In this document: positions 1 through 5,540 of the stretch, one piece after another
Numbering within the stretch: the stretch's first letter is position 1
Layout: every line of letters starts with the position of its first letter
Assembly (NCBI GenBank): GCA_023387135.1
Contig: JAEWIK010000319.1
Span: 1 to 6,921 of the forward strand
DNA: 6,921 bases
Direction of reading: 5' to 3'
DNA from: Actinomycetes bacterium
GTDB taxonomy: Bacteria > Actinomycetota > Actinomycetes > Propionibacteriales > Propionibacteriaceae
Position numbers and translations under genes: made by a program
The notes under the pieces: generated by a model
Databases searched by the model: none
Seen by the model: only the letters and a program-made list of their open reading frames with translations
What the model was told of the DNA's origin: nothing

Positions 1-977
1 AAGTAGGCACGGTCATCCTCCTTGAGCTTCAGTGCCCGGATGATGGCGTACCCCTCATTGACGCCCAGCCCGAGCTTCTCCCCAAACTTCGACAGCTTGA
101 TCCCAAACTCATCAAAGGGACTCACACCTCTATACGCAAGCGCGCCCGACTCGTTCGGCGCCGCCCTTCGAACCGGCATCGCGTTCGCGTCCGTGCCAAT
201 TCGAAGAACGACTTCTTGAGAATCGCTGGCGCCGTCTGCGGTCGCAATCGAGAGGCACGCCAAGCCCGGGAGTACAGCCCGCCAATCCTGTCCCTCCCGA
301 AGATGCCGAGCAGCTCTAGCGACTTCTGGCTCTGTTGGCTGGTCACTGCGGCCCGTGACGCTGCCATCGAGGCTCAGCAGCGGGCGGAGGCGGGCTGCGG
401 CATCGGCGAACCGCCGCTTCCCGGGCTCGATCAGTGCAAGTATTGAGGTCAACTCCGACTCCACCAGTAAGGCGAGGTCGCTCGGCGGAGCAGCGCTCAC
501 CGGGATGACGCGACCGGGAAGCAATTCCGTTAGTTCAACGGCGAACTGGTCGTGGAGCAGCCGCCTAAACGTTGAGATCCCGCTGCGCATGTGCACCCAG
601 AGGAGATCCTCGCTCATCGTTATCACGTCGTGAGTCGCACAATCCCGATCCTGTTTCACTGCCAACAGCAGAACCCGCTCACCCGGGCTGAGAATCCGGA
701 GCGAGTCAACAGAGATGTCTATGCATTGCTTGAGACTGTGGGACAGATTGTCGCCCTTCTCGCGCACTGTTCCCCGAGCTTGGAAGATTATGGCCTTCAG
801 CAGCATCTCGAAGCTGTGCGCCAACATCATGATCACAGCATGGTGGCGAGCAGTCTCACTTGGCCGGTTGAAGAGTTCGATGCAGAGCGTGAGTGACTCG
901 ATCGCCACGTCCTTGAACTGCCCAGCTTGCCGCTTCAACCTCACCCGTTGATAGTTGCAGAAATCCGCACACGACAT
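1..977 (-). CDS. HEPN-like DUF3644-type protein, partial (C-terminus beyond window)
   Basis: One minus-strand frame is open from a stop at 999-1001 to base 1, giving 325 codons from the ATG at 975-977; the 3' end is outside the window. Visible motifs: ELFNRP (residues 34-39), SFEMLLKA (55-62) and RDCATH (111-116), followed by a helical stretch to about residue 150. This order (I/E-x-N-R/K-P, then ELLLKA-like, then R-x4-H) is what I remember of the DUF3644 family, and R111-x4-H116 fits the catalytic R-x4-6-H motif of HEPN ribonucleases, many of which act in abortive infection or toxin-antitoxin systems. Residues 150-325 are unassigned; the visible end is charged and possibly a helical DNA- or nucleic-acid-binding region. 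No clear ribosome-binding site precedes the ATG; GTG at 942-944 is an alternative start. TTA (468-470), CTA (531-533) and several ATA codons suggest foreign origin. Family call is by eye. Confidence 0.72.
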   Translation of the reverse strand, partial: MSCADFCNYQRVRLKRQAGQFKDVAIESLTLCIELFNRPSETARHHAVIMMLAHSFEMLLKAIIFQARGTVREKGDNLSHSLKQCIDISVDSLRILSPGERVLLLAVKQDRDCATHDVITMSEDLLWVHMRSGISTFRRLLHDQFAVELTELLPGRVIPVSAAPPSDLALLVESELTSILALIEPGKRRFADAAARLRPLLSLDGSVTGRSDQPTEPEVARAARHLREGQDWRAVLPGLACLSIATADGASDSQEVVLRIGTDANAMPVRRAAPNESGALAYRGVSPFDEFGIKLSKFGEKLGLGVNEGYAIIRALKLKEDDRAY

Positions 978-1008
978 GCACGAACACCCAACCGCTGATC
1001 AAAGTCGC

Positions 1009-1025
1009 ACCCGGTAGTGCCGGGT
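1009..1025. repeat. Short hairpin upstream of HEPN-like gene
   Basis: ACCCGG (1009-1014) and CCGGGT (1020-1025) form a perfect 6-bp stem with a TAGTG loop. It sits 32 bases upstream of the HEPN-like start codon, between that gene and the integrase. There is no T tract on either side, so it is a poor intrinsic terminator; an operator in the promoter region is equally possible. Confidence 0.35.
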
Positions 1026-1106
1026 AACGCCAGCACGGACCGCCTCGGTGGTGTTCGGGCGCGAGTCTCCGTTGGCGCTGGAGGAAACCCTGCGCTTGGA
1101 CCGGTC

Positions 1107-1151
1107 CCGAGTCGACCCAACTTCAGCGAGGCGCACGCGCACTCGACTCGG
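1107..1151. repeat. 9-bp inverted repeat after integrase stop
   Basis: CCGAGTCGA at 1107-1115 is the exact reverse complement of TCGACTCGG at 1143-1151, with 27 bases between. A separate perfect 10-bp palindrome GGACCGGTCC lies at 1098-1107 and shares its last base. Both are in the 189-base gap between the integrase stop (1167) and the HEPN-like start (977). They could be a weak terminator of the integrase transcript or binding sites controlling the next gene; no poly-T follows. Confidence 0.3.
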
Positions 1152-1166
1152 CATGAGCGCCAGCCG

Positions 1167-2321
1167 TCAATCCTGCCCGGCAAGCATCTGCGAGAGTCGC
1201 TCGGCGATCTGGCGGTCGCGGTCCTTCGCGGCGTGCTGGTACAGCTGCGCCGCTACAGAGGTCGAATGGCCGAGTCGCGCTTGAAGCTCGGCCGTCGTCG
1301 CGCCGACCTGGGCGGCTAGCGTGGCTCCGGTGTGGCGAAGGTCGTGCCACTTGAGGTCGTCCCTGCCGGCAGCGGCCCTGGCCTTGGTGAAGTGGCTGCC
1401 CATCACCGAGTGCCACATGTGGCCTCGGCCCTCACCGGGGAACAGCAGCGAGTTCGGCGCGGGCCGGACGTAGGTCTCGAGGTGCTCCTCGATGATCGGC
1501 CAGACGTGGGGCGGCACCGAGACGTCACGGACGCCGGCGTCAGACTTCGGCGGCCCCACGACGGCTCCCCCGGGCGGGAAGGTGACCGCGCGGCGGACCT
1601 TGATCTGGTGGTTGGCGACGTCGATGTCCTTGCGGCGGAGCTCGGCGATCTCCCCGTAGCGAAGCGCGCACCAGGCAGCGATCATCACCGCAGCACTGAG
1701 CCGGGGTGGCATGTTGTCGGCCATGACCTGGATCTCAGCTGGCGTGGCCGGCTCCACGGGACGTCTGACCGCCGCCGCGCCGGCACCACGAATGTGGACC
1801 GGGGAGGCAACGATCAGCTCGTCGTCGACGGCGCTGTTCATGATCGCCCGCAGGAGGGCGTAGGCCTTGGTCCGCGCCCTCGGCGTCGCCTTGTTCAGGC
1901 TCGCGTGCCAGGCCCGCACGTCAGGGCGGGTGATCCGGTCGACCGGCTTCTTGCCGAACGTCGGCATGAGGTAGGCGCCAAGGACTTGGCGGTAGTCCTT
2001 CTGGGTCAGGGCTCGCAGAGGCTCCCCCTTCGAGTTGCGTCGCTCGTCGATCCAGCGCGTCGCGTAGTCGCCGAAGAGCTCCTTCGGCGCGGCCGCGAGC
2101 CTCGCCTCCTCGGCCCGTTCGCCCGGCGAACTCCAGCGTTCGTCGTCGACCGTCGCCTGGTCGATCCGCTTCTTCTCGTTGTACAGCCAGACGACCGCCA
2201 GGTCCTTGTTCTCGAAGGTCACCGGGGCGTTGTGCCGTGCCAGGTCGGGACCGATGAAGCTAGCCTGATACCTGCCCGATGGCAGCCTGCGGATGGTGCC
2301 GAAGTCCCGTCTGTCGACCAT
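1167..2321 (-). CDS. int: Tyrosine recombinase / phage-type integrase
   Basis: 384 residues from the ATG at 2321, which has GGAGG (2327-2331) five bases upstream; a TTG at 2333 would add four residues but overlaps that site, so ATG is preferred. Layout is typical of tRNA-targeted integrases: an N-terminal arm-binding region (about 1-55, with FGTIRRLPSGRYQA), a core-binding helical domain (about 80-165) and a catalytic domain (about 190-370). All expected catalytic residues are present: R221 in CALRYGE, K259 in PPKSD, H326 and R329 in WHDLRH, H352 in LGHS and nucleophile Y361 in LYQH. It should therefore be an active enzyme that integrates and excises the element by site-specific recombination at the adjacent tRNA-Lys. 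The length is full for the family. It lies between the tRNA and the HEPN-like cargo gene. Confidence 0.95.
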   Translation of the reverse strand: MVDRRDFGTIRRLPSGRYQASFIGPDLARHNAPVTFENKDLAVVWLYNEKKRIDQATVDDERWSSPGERAEEARLAAAPKELFGDYATRWIDERRNSKGEPLRALTQKDYRQVLGAYLMPTFGKKPVDRITRPDVRAWHASLNKATPRARTKAYALLRAIMNSAVDDELIVASPVHIRGAGAAAVRRPVEPATPAEIQVMADNMPPRLSAAVMIAAWCALRYGEIAELRRKDIDVANHQIKVRRAVTFPPGGAVVGPPKSDAGVRDVSVPPHVWPIIEEHLETYVRPAPNSLLFPGEGRGHMWHSVMGSHFTKARAAAGRDDLKWHDLRHTGATLAAQVGATTAELQARLGHSTSVAAQLYQHAAKDRDRQIAERLSQMLAGQD

Positions 2322-2346
2322 CGAGGCCTCCAAAATCGCCCGGATC

Positions 2347-2365
2347 CGTGCACTCTACGTGCACT
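2347..2365. repeat. Paired CGTGCACT direct repeat upstream of int
   Basis: CGTGCACT occurs at 2347-2354 and 2358-2365, 11 bases apart start to start, so both copies would lie on about the same face of the helix. Each contains the palindrome GTGCAC. They lie 16-34 bases upstream of the integrase ribosome-binding site, where a repressor, an excisionase or the integrase itself could bind. A possible minus-strand -10 (TATGCT, 2371-2376) lies just upstream, but I find no convincing -35. Confidence 0.45.
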
Positions 2366-2453
2366 AGGAGAGCATACGAGCATCTACATCTGCTTACCAG
2401 AGCGTCTCCATGTCGGTCGAGTTTGCCCTAGTCAGAGGCCCAAAATTCGCTTG

Positions 2454-2480
2454 TGGGCCCACTGGGAATCGAACCCAGAA
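2454..2480. other. Putative att core in 3' end of tRNA-Lys
   Basis: The T-arm and acceptor 3' strand of tRNA-Lys face the integrase gene. For integrases of this kind the recombination core usually lies in this part of the tRNA. This is inferred from layout only; the partner repeat would be at the other end of the element, beyond base 1, and I see no second copy in the window. Confidence 0.4.
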
Positions 2481-2526
2481 CCCGCGGATTAAAAGTCCGC
2501 TGCTCTGCCAGTTGAGCTATAGGCCC
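2454..2526 (-). tRNA. tRNA-Lys(UUU)
   Basis: The minus strand folds as a 73-nt cloverleaf. Acceptor GGGCCTA pairs with TGGGCCC (one G-U), the anticodon loop is CTTTTAA (anticodon TTT), and the T-arm contains GGTTCGATTCC. The discriminator is A at 2454; the next three bases read CAA, so CCA is not encoded. Its 3' end faces the integrase and it is the probable integration target. It is divergent from the GroEL-apical-like gene, whose start is only 34 bases from the tRNA 5' end. Confidence 0.97.
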
Positions 2527-2535
2527 GCGCGGTGC

Positions 2536-2541
2536 ATCGTA
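2536..2541 (-). promoter_or_regulatory. Possible -10 of tRNA-Lys
   Basis: TACGAT on the minus strand ends ten bases before the mature 5' end of tRNA-Lys, a suitable place for a -10 box. The region upstream is a G/C run and no clear -35 is visible. Confidence 0.4.
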
Positions 2542-2559
2542 CCGGGGGGCGGCGGGGGC

Positions 2560-3303
2560 ATGCACACTGGATGCATGGATGCGGGAACGTGGGGCATCGT
2601 CGCCGTGCTGGTCATCGGCAGCGCCGTCGTGGCCTACGGGTGGCTGTCCGACCGGGCCGCCACGAAGCGGCAGCAGGATCTCCTCGCACGGCCCCCGGAG
2701 CGGACCATCCCGCGGTTCCATCCTGATGCCCAGCACCCCCACTACCTCAGCGAGCTCGAAGCAGCCGTCCGCCCCGAGAACCTCCGCGACACCCAACTCA
2801 CCGACGCCCAACGCGCCTCGCTCACCAAGCGCGTGGCGGGCGCCCCCAGCTTCGCGGCCGGCTGGGCCCTCGACGGCTTCGTCACCGACTCCCCGTCGGG
2901 CTGGGCGGTCCTCGACGACCCGCTCATCCTCATCTGCGCGGACGCCCTGACGACCATCCGCGAAGCGCTGCCGGCGGTGAAGCACGCCAGGACCACGGGC
3001 CGTCCGCTCGTTGTCGTCGCCCCGGCCGCCAGCGACGAGGTCGCCGCCACCCTGCAGGCCAACAGCGTCCAGGGCACGCTCGCGTGCGTCCTGGTGACGC
3101 TCCCGTCCCTCGATCAGCGCCGCTCGCTGACGTCCCTCACCGGTGCCCAGCTCGTCCCGAACGACGACCTGCGGTCCGACTGGCTACCGCTGCGCCACTT
3201 GGGAACCTGCGCCACCTGGGTCAGCGACAAGAAGGCGTCGTGGGTGCTGCTCGAATCGCAGCCCTCAACCAGTGATCCAGACCCGAAGGCAAAGCTCAAC
3301 TAA
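2560..3303 (+). CDS. Membrane-anchored GroEL apical-domain-like protein
   Basis: 247 residues from the ATG at 2560, chosen because GGCGG (2548-2552) lies seven bases upstream; the ATG at 2575 (242 residues) is an alternative. Residues 11-29 form one hydrophobic helix followed by the basic stretch RAATKRQQ, so the protein is probably inner-membrane anchored with the rest in the cytoplasm. Residues about 100-232 match the apical (substrate-binding) domain of GroEL in order: DDPLILICADALTTIREALP (119-138) to GroEL's SPFILLADKKISNIREMLP, GRPLVVVA (147-154) to GKPLLIIA, DEVAATL (159-165) to GEALATL, N-x3-G (168-172), DQRR (185-188) and LTG (193-195), LRHLG (211-215) to LEDLG, and VSDKKA (221-226) to VINKDT. 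Equatorial ATPase domains are absent, so it cannot hydrolyse ATP. Apical groove positions that are hydrophobic in GroEL appear replaced (L259 by A162, V263 by Q166, V264 by A167). A client-holding or scaffold role is inference. No name is known to me. Confidence 0.85.
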   Translation: MHTGCMDAGTWGIVAVLVIGSAVVAYGWLSDRAATKRQQDLLARPPERTIPRFHPDAQHPHYLSELEAAVRPENLRDTQLTDAQRASLTKRVAGAPSFAAGWALDGFVTDSPSGWAVLDDPLILICADALTTIREALPAVKHARTTGRPLVVVAPAASDEVAATLQANSVQGTLACVLVTLPSLDQRRSLTSLTGAQLVPNDDLRSDWLPLRHLGTCATWVSDKKASWVLLESQPSTSDPDPKAKLN

Positions 3304-3322
3304 CGCTCAAGGTCTGTTTTCC

Positions 3323-3340
3323 GGGGTCGGGTGAGGCCCC
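3323..3340. terminator. Weak hairpin between convergent genes
   Basis: GGGGTC (3323-3328) and GGCCCC (3335-3340) pair as a 6-bp stem with one G-U and a GGGTGA loop. It lies in the 47-base gap between the convergent GroEL-apical-like gene and the zincin gene. No T run follows on either strand, so terminator function is only suggested by position. Confidence 0.4.
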
Positions 3341-3350
3341 AATCCCTACC

Positions 3351-3704
3351 TCAGGCGTAGCCCAGGTCGTCGAGATGCTCGTCGTCGATCCCGAAGAAGT
3401 GGGCCACCTCGTGCCACACCGTGATGCGCACCTCGTCCACCACTTCGTCGGCGTCAAGGCAGTAGCGAAGCAGTGGTCCGCGGAAGATCACTATCCTGTC
3501 CGGGAGCACTCCCCCGTACTGCGAAGTGCGGTCTGACAAGGGAGTTCCGTCGTAGTAGCCGAACAGTTCGGGGTCGGACGGGTCGGGCTCGTCCTCGATG
3601 ATGACCACGCAATTCTCGAGCAGCGCCAGGAACCTCTCGGGGATCTGCGAGAGCGCGGTGTCGACCAGCTTGTCGAACTCCTCGCGTCCCATCTGCACCG
3701 CCAT
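3351..3704 (-). CDS. Minimal zincin metallopeptidase family protein
   Basis: 117 residues with HEVAH at 98-102 followed by FFGIDDEH (103-110), the HExxHxxGxxD/E signature of the small zincin family common in actinobacteria (Pfam Zincin_1, formerly DUF1025). H98 and H102 bind zinc, E99 is the catalytic base and D107 or D108 is the likely third ligand. The length is normal for the family and there is no signal peptide, so it should be cytoplasmic. Substrates are unknown. The ATG at 3704 is preceded by AAGGTGG (3709-3715), a usable Shine-Dalgarno sequence, though the same bases can be read as a -10 box (TAAGGT) giving a leaderless message. A second in-frame ATG at 3692 is possible. It is divergent from the SH3 protein gene and convergent with the GroEL-apical-like gene. 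Confidence 0.93.
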   Translation of the reverse strand: MAVQMGREEFDKLVDTALSQIPERFLALLENCVVIIEDEPDPSDPELFGYYDGTPLSDRTSQYGGVLPDRIVIFRGPLLRYCLDADEVVDEVRITVWHEVAHFFGIDDEHLDDLGYA

Positions 3705-3710
3705 GCGACC

Positions 3711-3738
3711 ACCTTAAGCGGTCCCAGAAACCTGCGAA
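3711..3738 (-). promoter_or_regulatory. Possible promoter of zincin gene
   Basis: On the minus strand TTCGCA (3733-3738) and TAAGGT (3711-3716) are 16 bases apart, and TAAGGT ends six bases before the ATG. If used, the transcript would start at or next to the start codon. The same site overlaps the possible ribosome-binding sequence AAGGTGG, so the two readings compete. Confidence 0.35.
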
Positions 3739-3797
3739 TCACAACGATGTGACTCTCACCCCGCAGACGGCGTGTCACGACGACGGCCGTCAACCCG

Positions 3798-3827
3798 ATG
3801 ACGCGGCGACTCGGCCTTCTCTAGAGT
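3798..3827 (+). promoter_or_regulatory. Possible promoter of SH3/peptidase gene
   Basis: ATGACG (3798-3803, four of six to TTGACA) and TAGAGT (3822-3827) are 18 bases apart. Transcription would start near 3834 and leave a leader of about 120 nt containing the 9-nt repeats and hairpins described separately. Judged by eye; other promoters are possible. Confidence 0.35.
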
Positions 3828-3855
3828 CTCGCTCCGTTGAGGCATCTGGGACAGG

Positions 3856-3882
3856 TGTGACGAATGTGTCGCATGTGACACA
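3856..3882 (+). promoter_or_regulatory. Three tandem 9-nt repeats, with palindrome
   Basis: TGTGACGAA, TGTGTCGCA and TGTGACACA follow one another without gaps (3856-3864, 3865-3873, 3874-3882). The last two also make a perfect 6-bp inverted repeat, TGTGTC (3865-3870) with GACACA (3877-3882). Such repeats could bind a regulator as DNA or fold as RNA. GTGAC/GTGTC units at regular spacing recall direct repeats bound by OmpR-type response regulators; MtrA is one such regulator known to control cell-wall peptidase genes in corynebacteria and mycobacteria, but the link here is only a guess. Confidence 0.45.
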
Positions 3883-3888
3883 AGCGGC

Positions 3889-3921
3889 ACGGGGAAGACC
3901 CGTCCCGGGGCCTCACCCCGG
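3889..3921 (+). promoter_or_regulatory. Two tandem hairpins in leader of SH3/peptidase gene
   Basis: ACGGG/CCCGT (3889-3893 and 3899-3903, loop GAAGA) is followed one base later by CCGGGG/CCCCGG (3905-3910 and 3916-3921, loop CCTCA). Both stems are perfect and lie 35-67 bases before the GTG start. Actinobacterial cell-wall hydrolase genes often have a c-di-AMP (ydaO-type) riboswitch in this position. The GGGGAA-like piece is reminiscent of it, but the conserved 3' part is not present, so I do not call a riboswitch. Confidence 0.4.
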
Positions 3922-3955
3922 ACCGAACTACTTCCCCAAGAGGAAAGGGACGAGA

Positions 3956-5296
3956 GTGCGACAGCTCCGCCTCGTGATCACCTGGGCGGTGACGACCGCC
4001 GTGCTGGCGGCGTCCGCCGGTGTCACGACGGCGCTCTCCGCCGGCGCTGCCGTCGCCACCCTCTTCAGCGCGACGGGCAACGTGAACGTGCGGGCCGCCG
4101 CCAACACGACCAGCGCCATCCTGCGCACCCTCAAGACCGGCGAGACGGTCCGCGCGTCCGGCACCGCCGCCAACGACTGGCAGCCCATCAGCTTCGACGG
4201 CAAGACCGCGTACGTCTCAGCCAAGTACCTCAAGGCCAGCTCGACGACGGGTCCCGTCATCGTCGGCCCGGCAGGCACCAGGACGACCACCGTCAACGTC
4301 AACCTGCGGGCCGCGGCCAGCCTGCAGTCGGACATCGTGCGGGTCCTCATGCAGGGGACGTCGGTCAGCGTCACGGGACGCGCGCAGGGCGACTTCTCCG
4401 AAGCCACCGTCGACGGCGTCCTCCGCTGGCTCTACAGCCAGTACCTGTCGGGCGCGACGACGGGCACCCCGACCCCCACGACGCCGCCGCCCGCCACCAC
4501 GCCTCCCGTCGTCGGGACGTTCGTGACCACCGCCATCCTCACCATGCGGACGTCCGCGAGCCCCACCGCCACCTCACTAGGCGACCTCCCGGCGAACACC
4601 TCGGTCGGGCTGACCGGCGTCCACCAGGCCAGCTACAGCCAGATCGTCCACAACGGCAAGGCGGGCTGGGTGCTGACCGGCTACCTGAAGGCGACCGCCC
4701 AGAGCAACGGCGTGACGCTGCCCGCCGCCAAGGGCCTGCTCTACATCACCGCCAACGACGTCGCGATCCGCACCGACGCCAACGGCGACGCCCCCAAGGT
4801 GACGACGCTCCCGCGCGGCACAGTCCTGCAGGCGACGGGTGTCACGAAGAACAGCTACACGCAGGTCATCTACGCCGCCAAGCTCACGTGGGTGGCGAGC
4901 CAGTACCTCAGCACGACTCCGCAGGACTCCGGCTCCCTGGGCAGCTCGAGCCTCGACAAGCTCAACCCCACCGCCAAGGCGTTCGTCCCCGTCATCAGGG
5001 CCAAGTTCCCCGAGATCAAGACGATGTACGGCTGGCGGGCGTCCAGCGCCTACTCGTCCGACCACCCGAACGGGCGGGCGCTCGACATCATGATCCCGTC
5101 GTACAAGACGAACAAGGGGCTCGGCGACAGGATCGCCCAGTTCGCCATCGACAACGCCGGCACGTACAAGATCAAGTACGTCATCTGGCGGCAGCGCAAC
5201 TACACCATCACGCGTGGCAAGTGGGTCGCCATGGCCGACCGCGGCAGCGACACCCAGAACCACTACGACCACGTCCATGTCTCGTTCCTGAGCTGA
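3956..5296 (+). CDS. Secreted four-SH3-repeat protein with C-terminal LAS/M15-type zinc peptidase domain
   Basis: 446 residues from the GTG at 3956, chosen because AAAGGG (3944-3949) lies six bases upstream and a signal peptide starts at once: basic MRQLR, hydrophobic core to about residue 27, then small residues (ALSAGA) before a likely cleavage near 31. The open frame extends upstream to 3749, but that part is proline-rich, lacks membrane features and overlaps the leader repeats. Four SH3-like repeats follow at about 34-94, 107-165, 187-246 and 259-319, each with an (N/I)-V/L-R-x-x-A-like motif and a W/Y-x-x-Y-L ending; a Thr/Pro linker (169-184) separates repeats two and three. Residues 332-446 carry SDHPNGRALD (368-377) and DHVHV (438-442), the H-x6-D and H-x-H zinc motifs of LAS peptidases, so H370, D377 and H441 are the probable zinc ligands. 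It probably cuts peptidoglycan peptides outside the membrane, with the SH3 repeats binding the wall. The C-terminus resembles the VldE/ARB_07466-like group. Confidence 0.9.
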   Translation: MRQLRLVITWAVTTAVLAASAGVTTALSAGAAVATLFSATGNVNVRAAANTTSAILRTLKTGETVRASGTAANDWQPISFDGKTAYVSAKYLKASSTTGPVIVGPAGTRTTTVNVNLRAAASLQSDIVRVLMQGTSVSVTGRAQGDFSEATVDGVLRWLYSQYLSGATTGTPTPTTPPPATTPPVVGTFVTTAILTMRTSASPTATSLGDLPANTSVGLTGVHQASYSQIVHNGKAGWVLTGYLKATAQSNGVTLPAAKGLLYITANDVAIRTDANGDAPKVTTLPRGTVLQATGVTKNSYTQVIYAAKLTWVASQYLSTTPQDSGSLGSSSLDKLNPTAKAFVPVIRAKFPEIKTMYGWRASSAYSSDHPNGRALDIMIPSYKTNKGLGDRIAQFAIDNAGTYKIKYVIWRQRNYTITRGKWVAMADRGSDTQNHYDHVHVSFLS

Positions 5297-5322
5297 CCCT
5301 CCACAAGCTCAGTAACCCCCCG

Positions 5323-5361
5323 AAAGCCCGGCACCCCCTCTGCCGGGCTTTCCCCTTTCCT
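5323..5361 (+). terminator. Intrinsic terminator of SH3/peptidase gene
   Basis: AAAGCCCGGCA (5323-5333) and TGCCGGGCTTT (5341-5351) form a perfect 11-bp stem with a 7-nt C-rich loop, followed by CCCCTTTCC. It starts 26 bases after the stop codon. The T tract is broken but the stem is very strong. Confidence 0.85.
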
Positions 5362-5432
5362 GGTGACGGTGGGGTGCGCGCGGTCACCTCGGCGGGCGGT
5401 GCGACGGTGGGACGGACGGACGGTGGGTGCCC

Positions 5433-5540
5433 GGCTCAGCGGACCGCGCCGTGACGGACGGAAGGCTCAGCGACACGCCCGGCGCTAGACCGGCGCCAGC
5501 AGACACGGCAGCGTTGGGACTGACTGACCGAGGCTCAGCG
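5433..5540. repeat. GGCTCAGCG in three copies around TM2 gene stop
   Basis: GGCTCAGCG occurs at 5433-5441, 5464-5472 and 5532-5540; the last copy contains the stop codon of the TM2-domain gene (TCA at 5535-5537 read on minus). Two copies extend to GGCTCAGCGGA. The surrounding 5362-5534 gap also holds a short GACG run (5411-5421) and a GGCGC/GCGCC hairpin (5481-5497). The copies may be remnants of duplicated gene-end sequence; function unknown. Confidence 0.45.

Larger units (their letters stand above)
1..2453. mobile_element. Integrative element at tRNA-Lys, right end only
   Basis: A complete tyrosine recombinase gene lies next to the 3' end of a tRNA-Lys gene and is transcribed away from it, the usual layout of tRNA-targeted integrative elements. 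Beyond the integrase is a gene that resembles an abortive-infection (HEPN/DUF3644-like) protein and uses codons rare in the backbone (TTA, CTA, ATA). The tRNA remains intact, as expected when an element supplies or preserves the 3' end of its target gene. The backbone begins at the tRNA; the element runs leftwards beyond base 1, so its other attachment site, full length and any excisionase or transfer genes cannot be seen. The boundary at 2453/2454 is inferred from the tRNA end, not from a seen pair of direct repeats. Confidence 0.65.

Noticed and set aside
941..1183. 80-codon minus-strand frame between int and the HEPN-like gene
   Set aside because: Overlaps the ends of both neighbours, has no recognisable motif and no ribosome-binding site.
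1332..2492. 386-codon plus-strand frame opposite the integrase
   Set aside because: It is the antisense of the integrase and runs into tRNA-Lys; its composition is that of a high-GC shadow frame, and the integrase has full catalytic motifs.
2410..2559. N-terminal extension of the GroEL-apical-like protein from 2410
   Set aside because: The extension is translated tRNA-Lys sequence; the membrane helix directly follows the starts at 2560/2575.
2428..2985. 185-codon minus-strand frame
   Set aside because: Antisense to the GroEL-apical-like gene and includes tRNA-Lys sequence.
3749..3955. 69-residue N-terminal extension of the SH3/peptidase protein
   Set aside because: It would bury the signal peptide, has no ribosome-binding site and covers the leader repeats and hairpins; the GTG at 3956 fits better.
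3829..3955. ydaO-type c-di-AMP riboswitch
   Set aside because: Gene type and GGGGAA-like piece fit, but the conserved 3' segment I expect (CCGUCAGCU-like) is missing; only a covariance-model search could rescue it.
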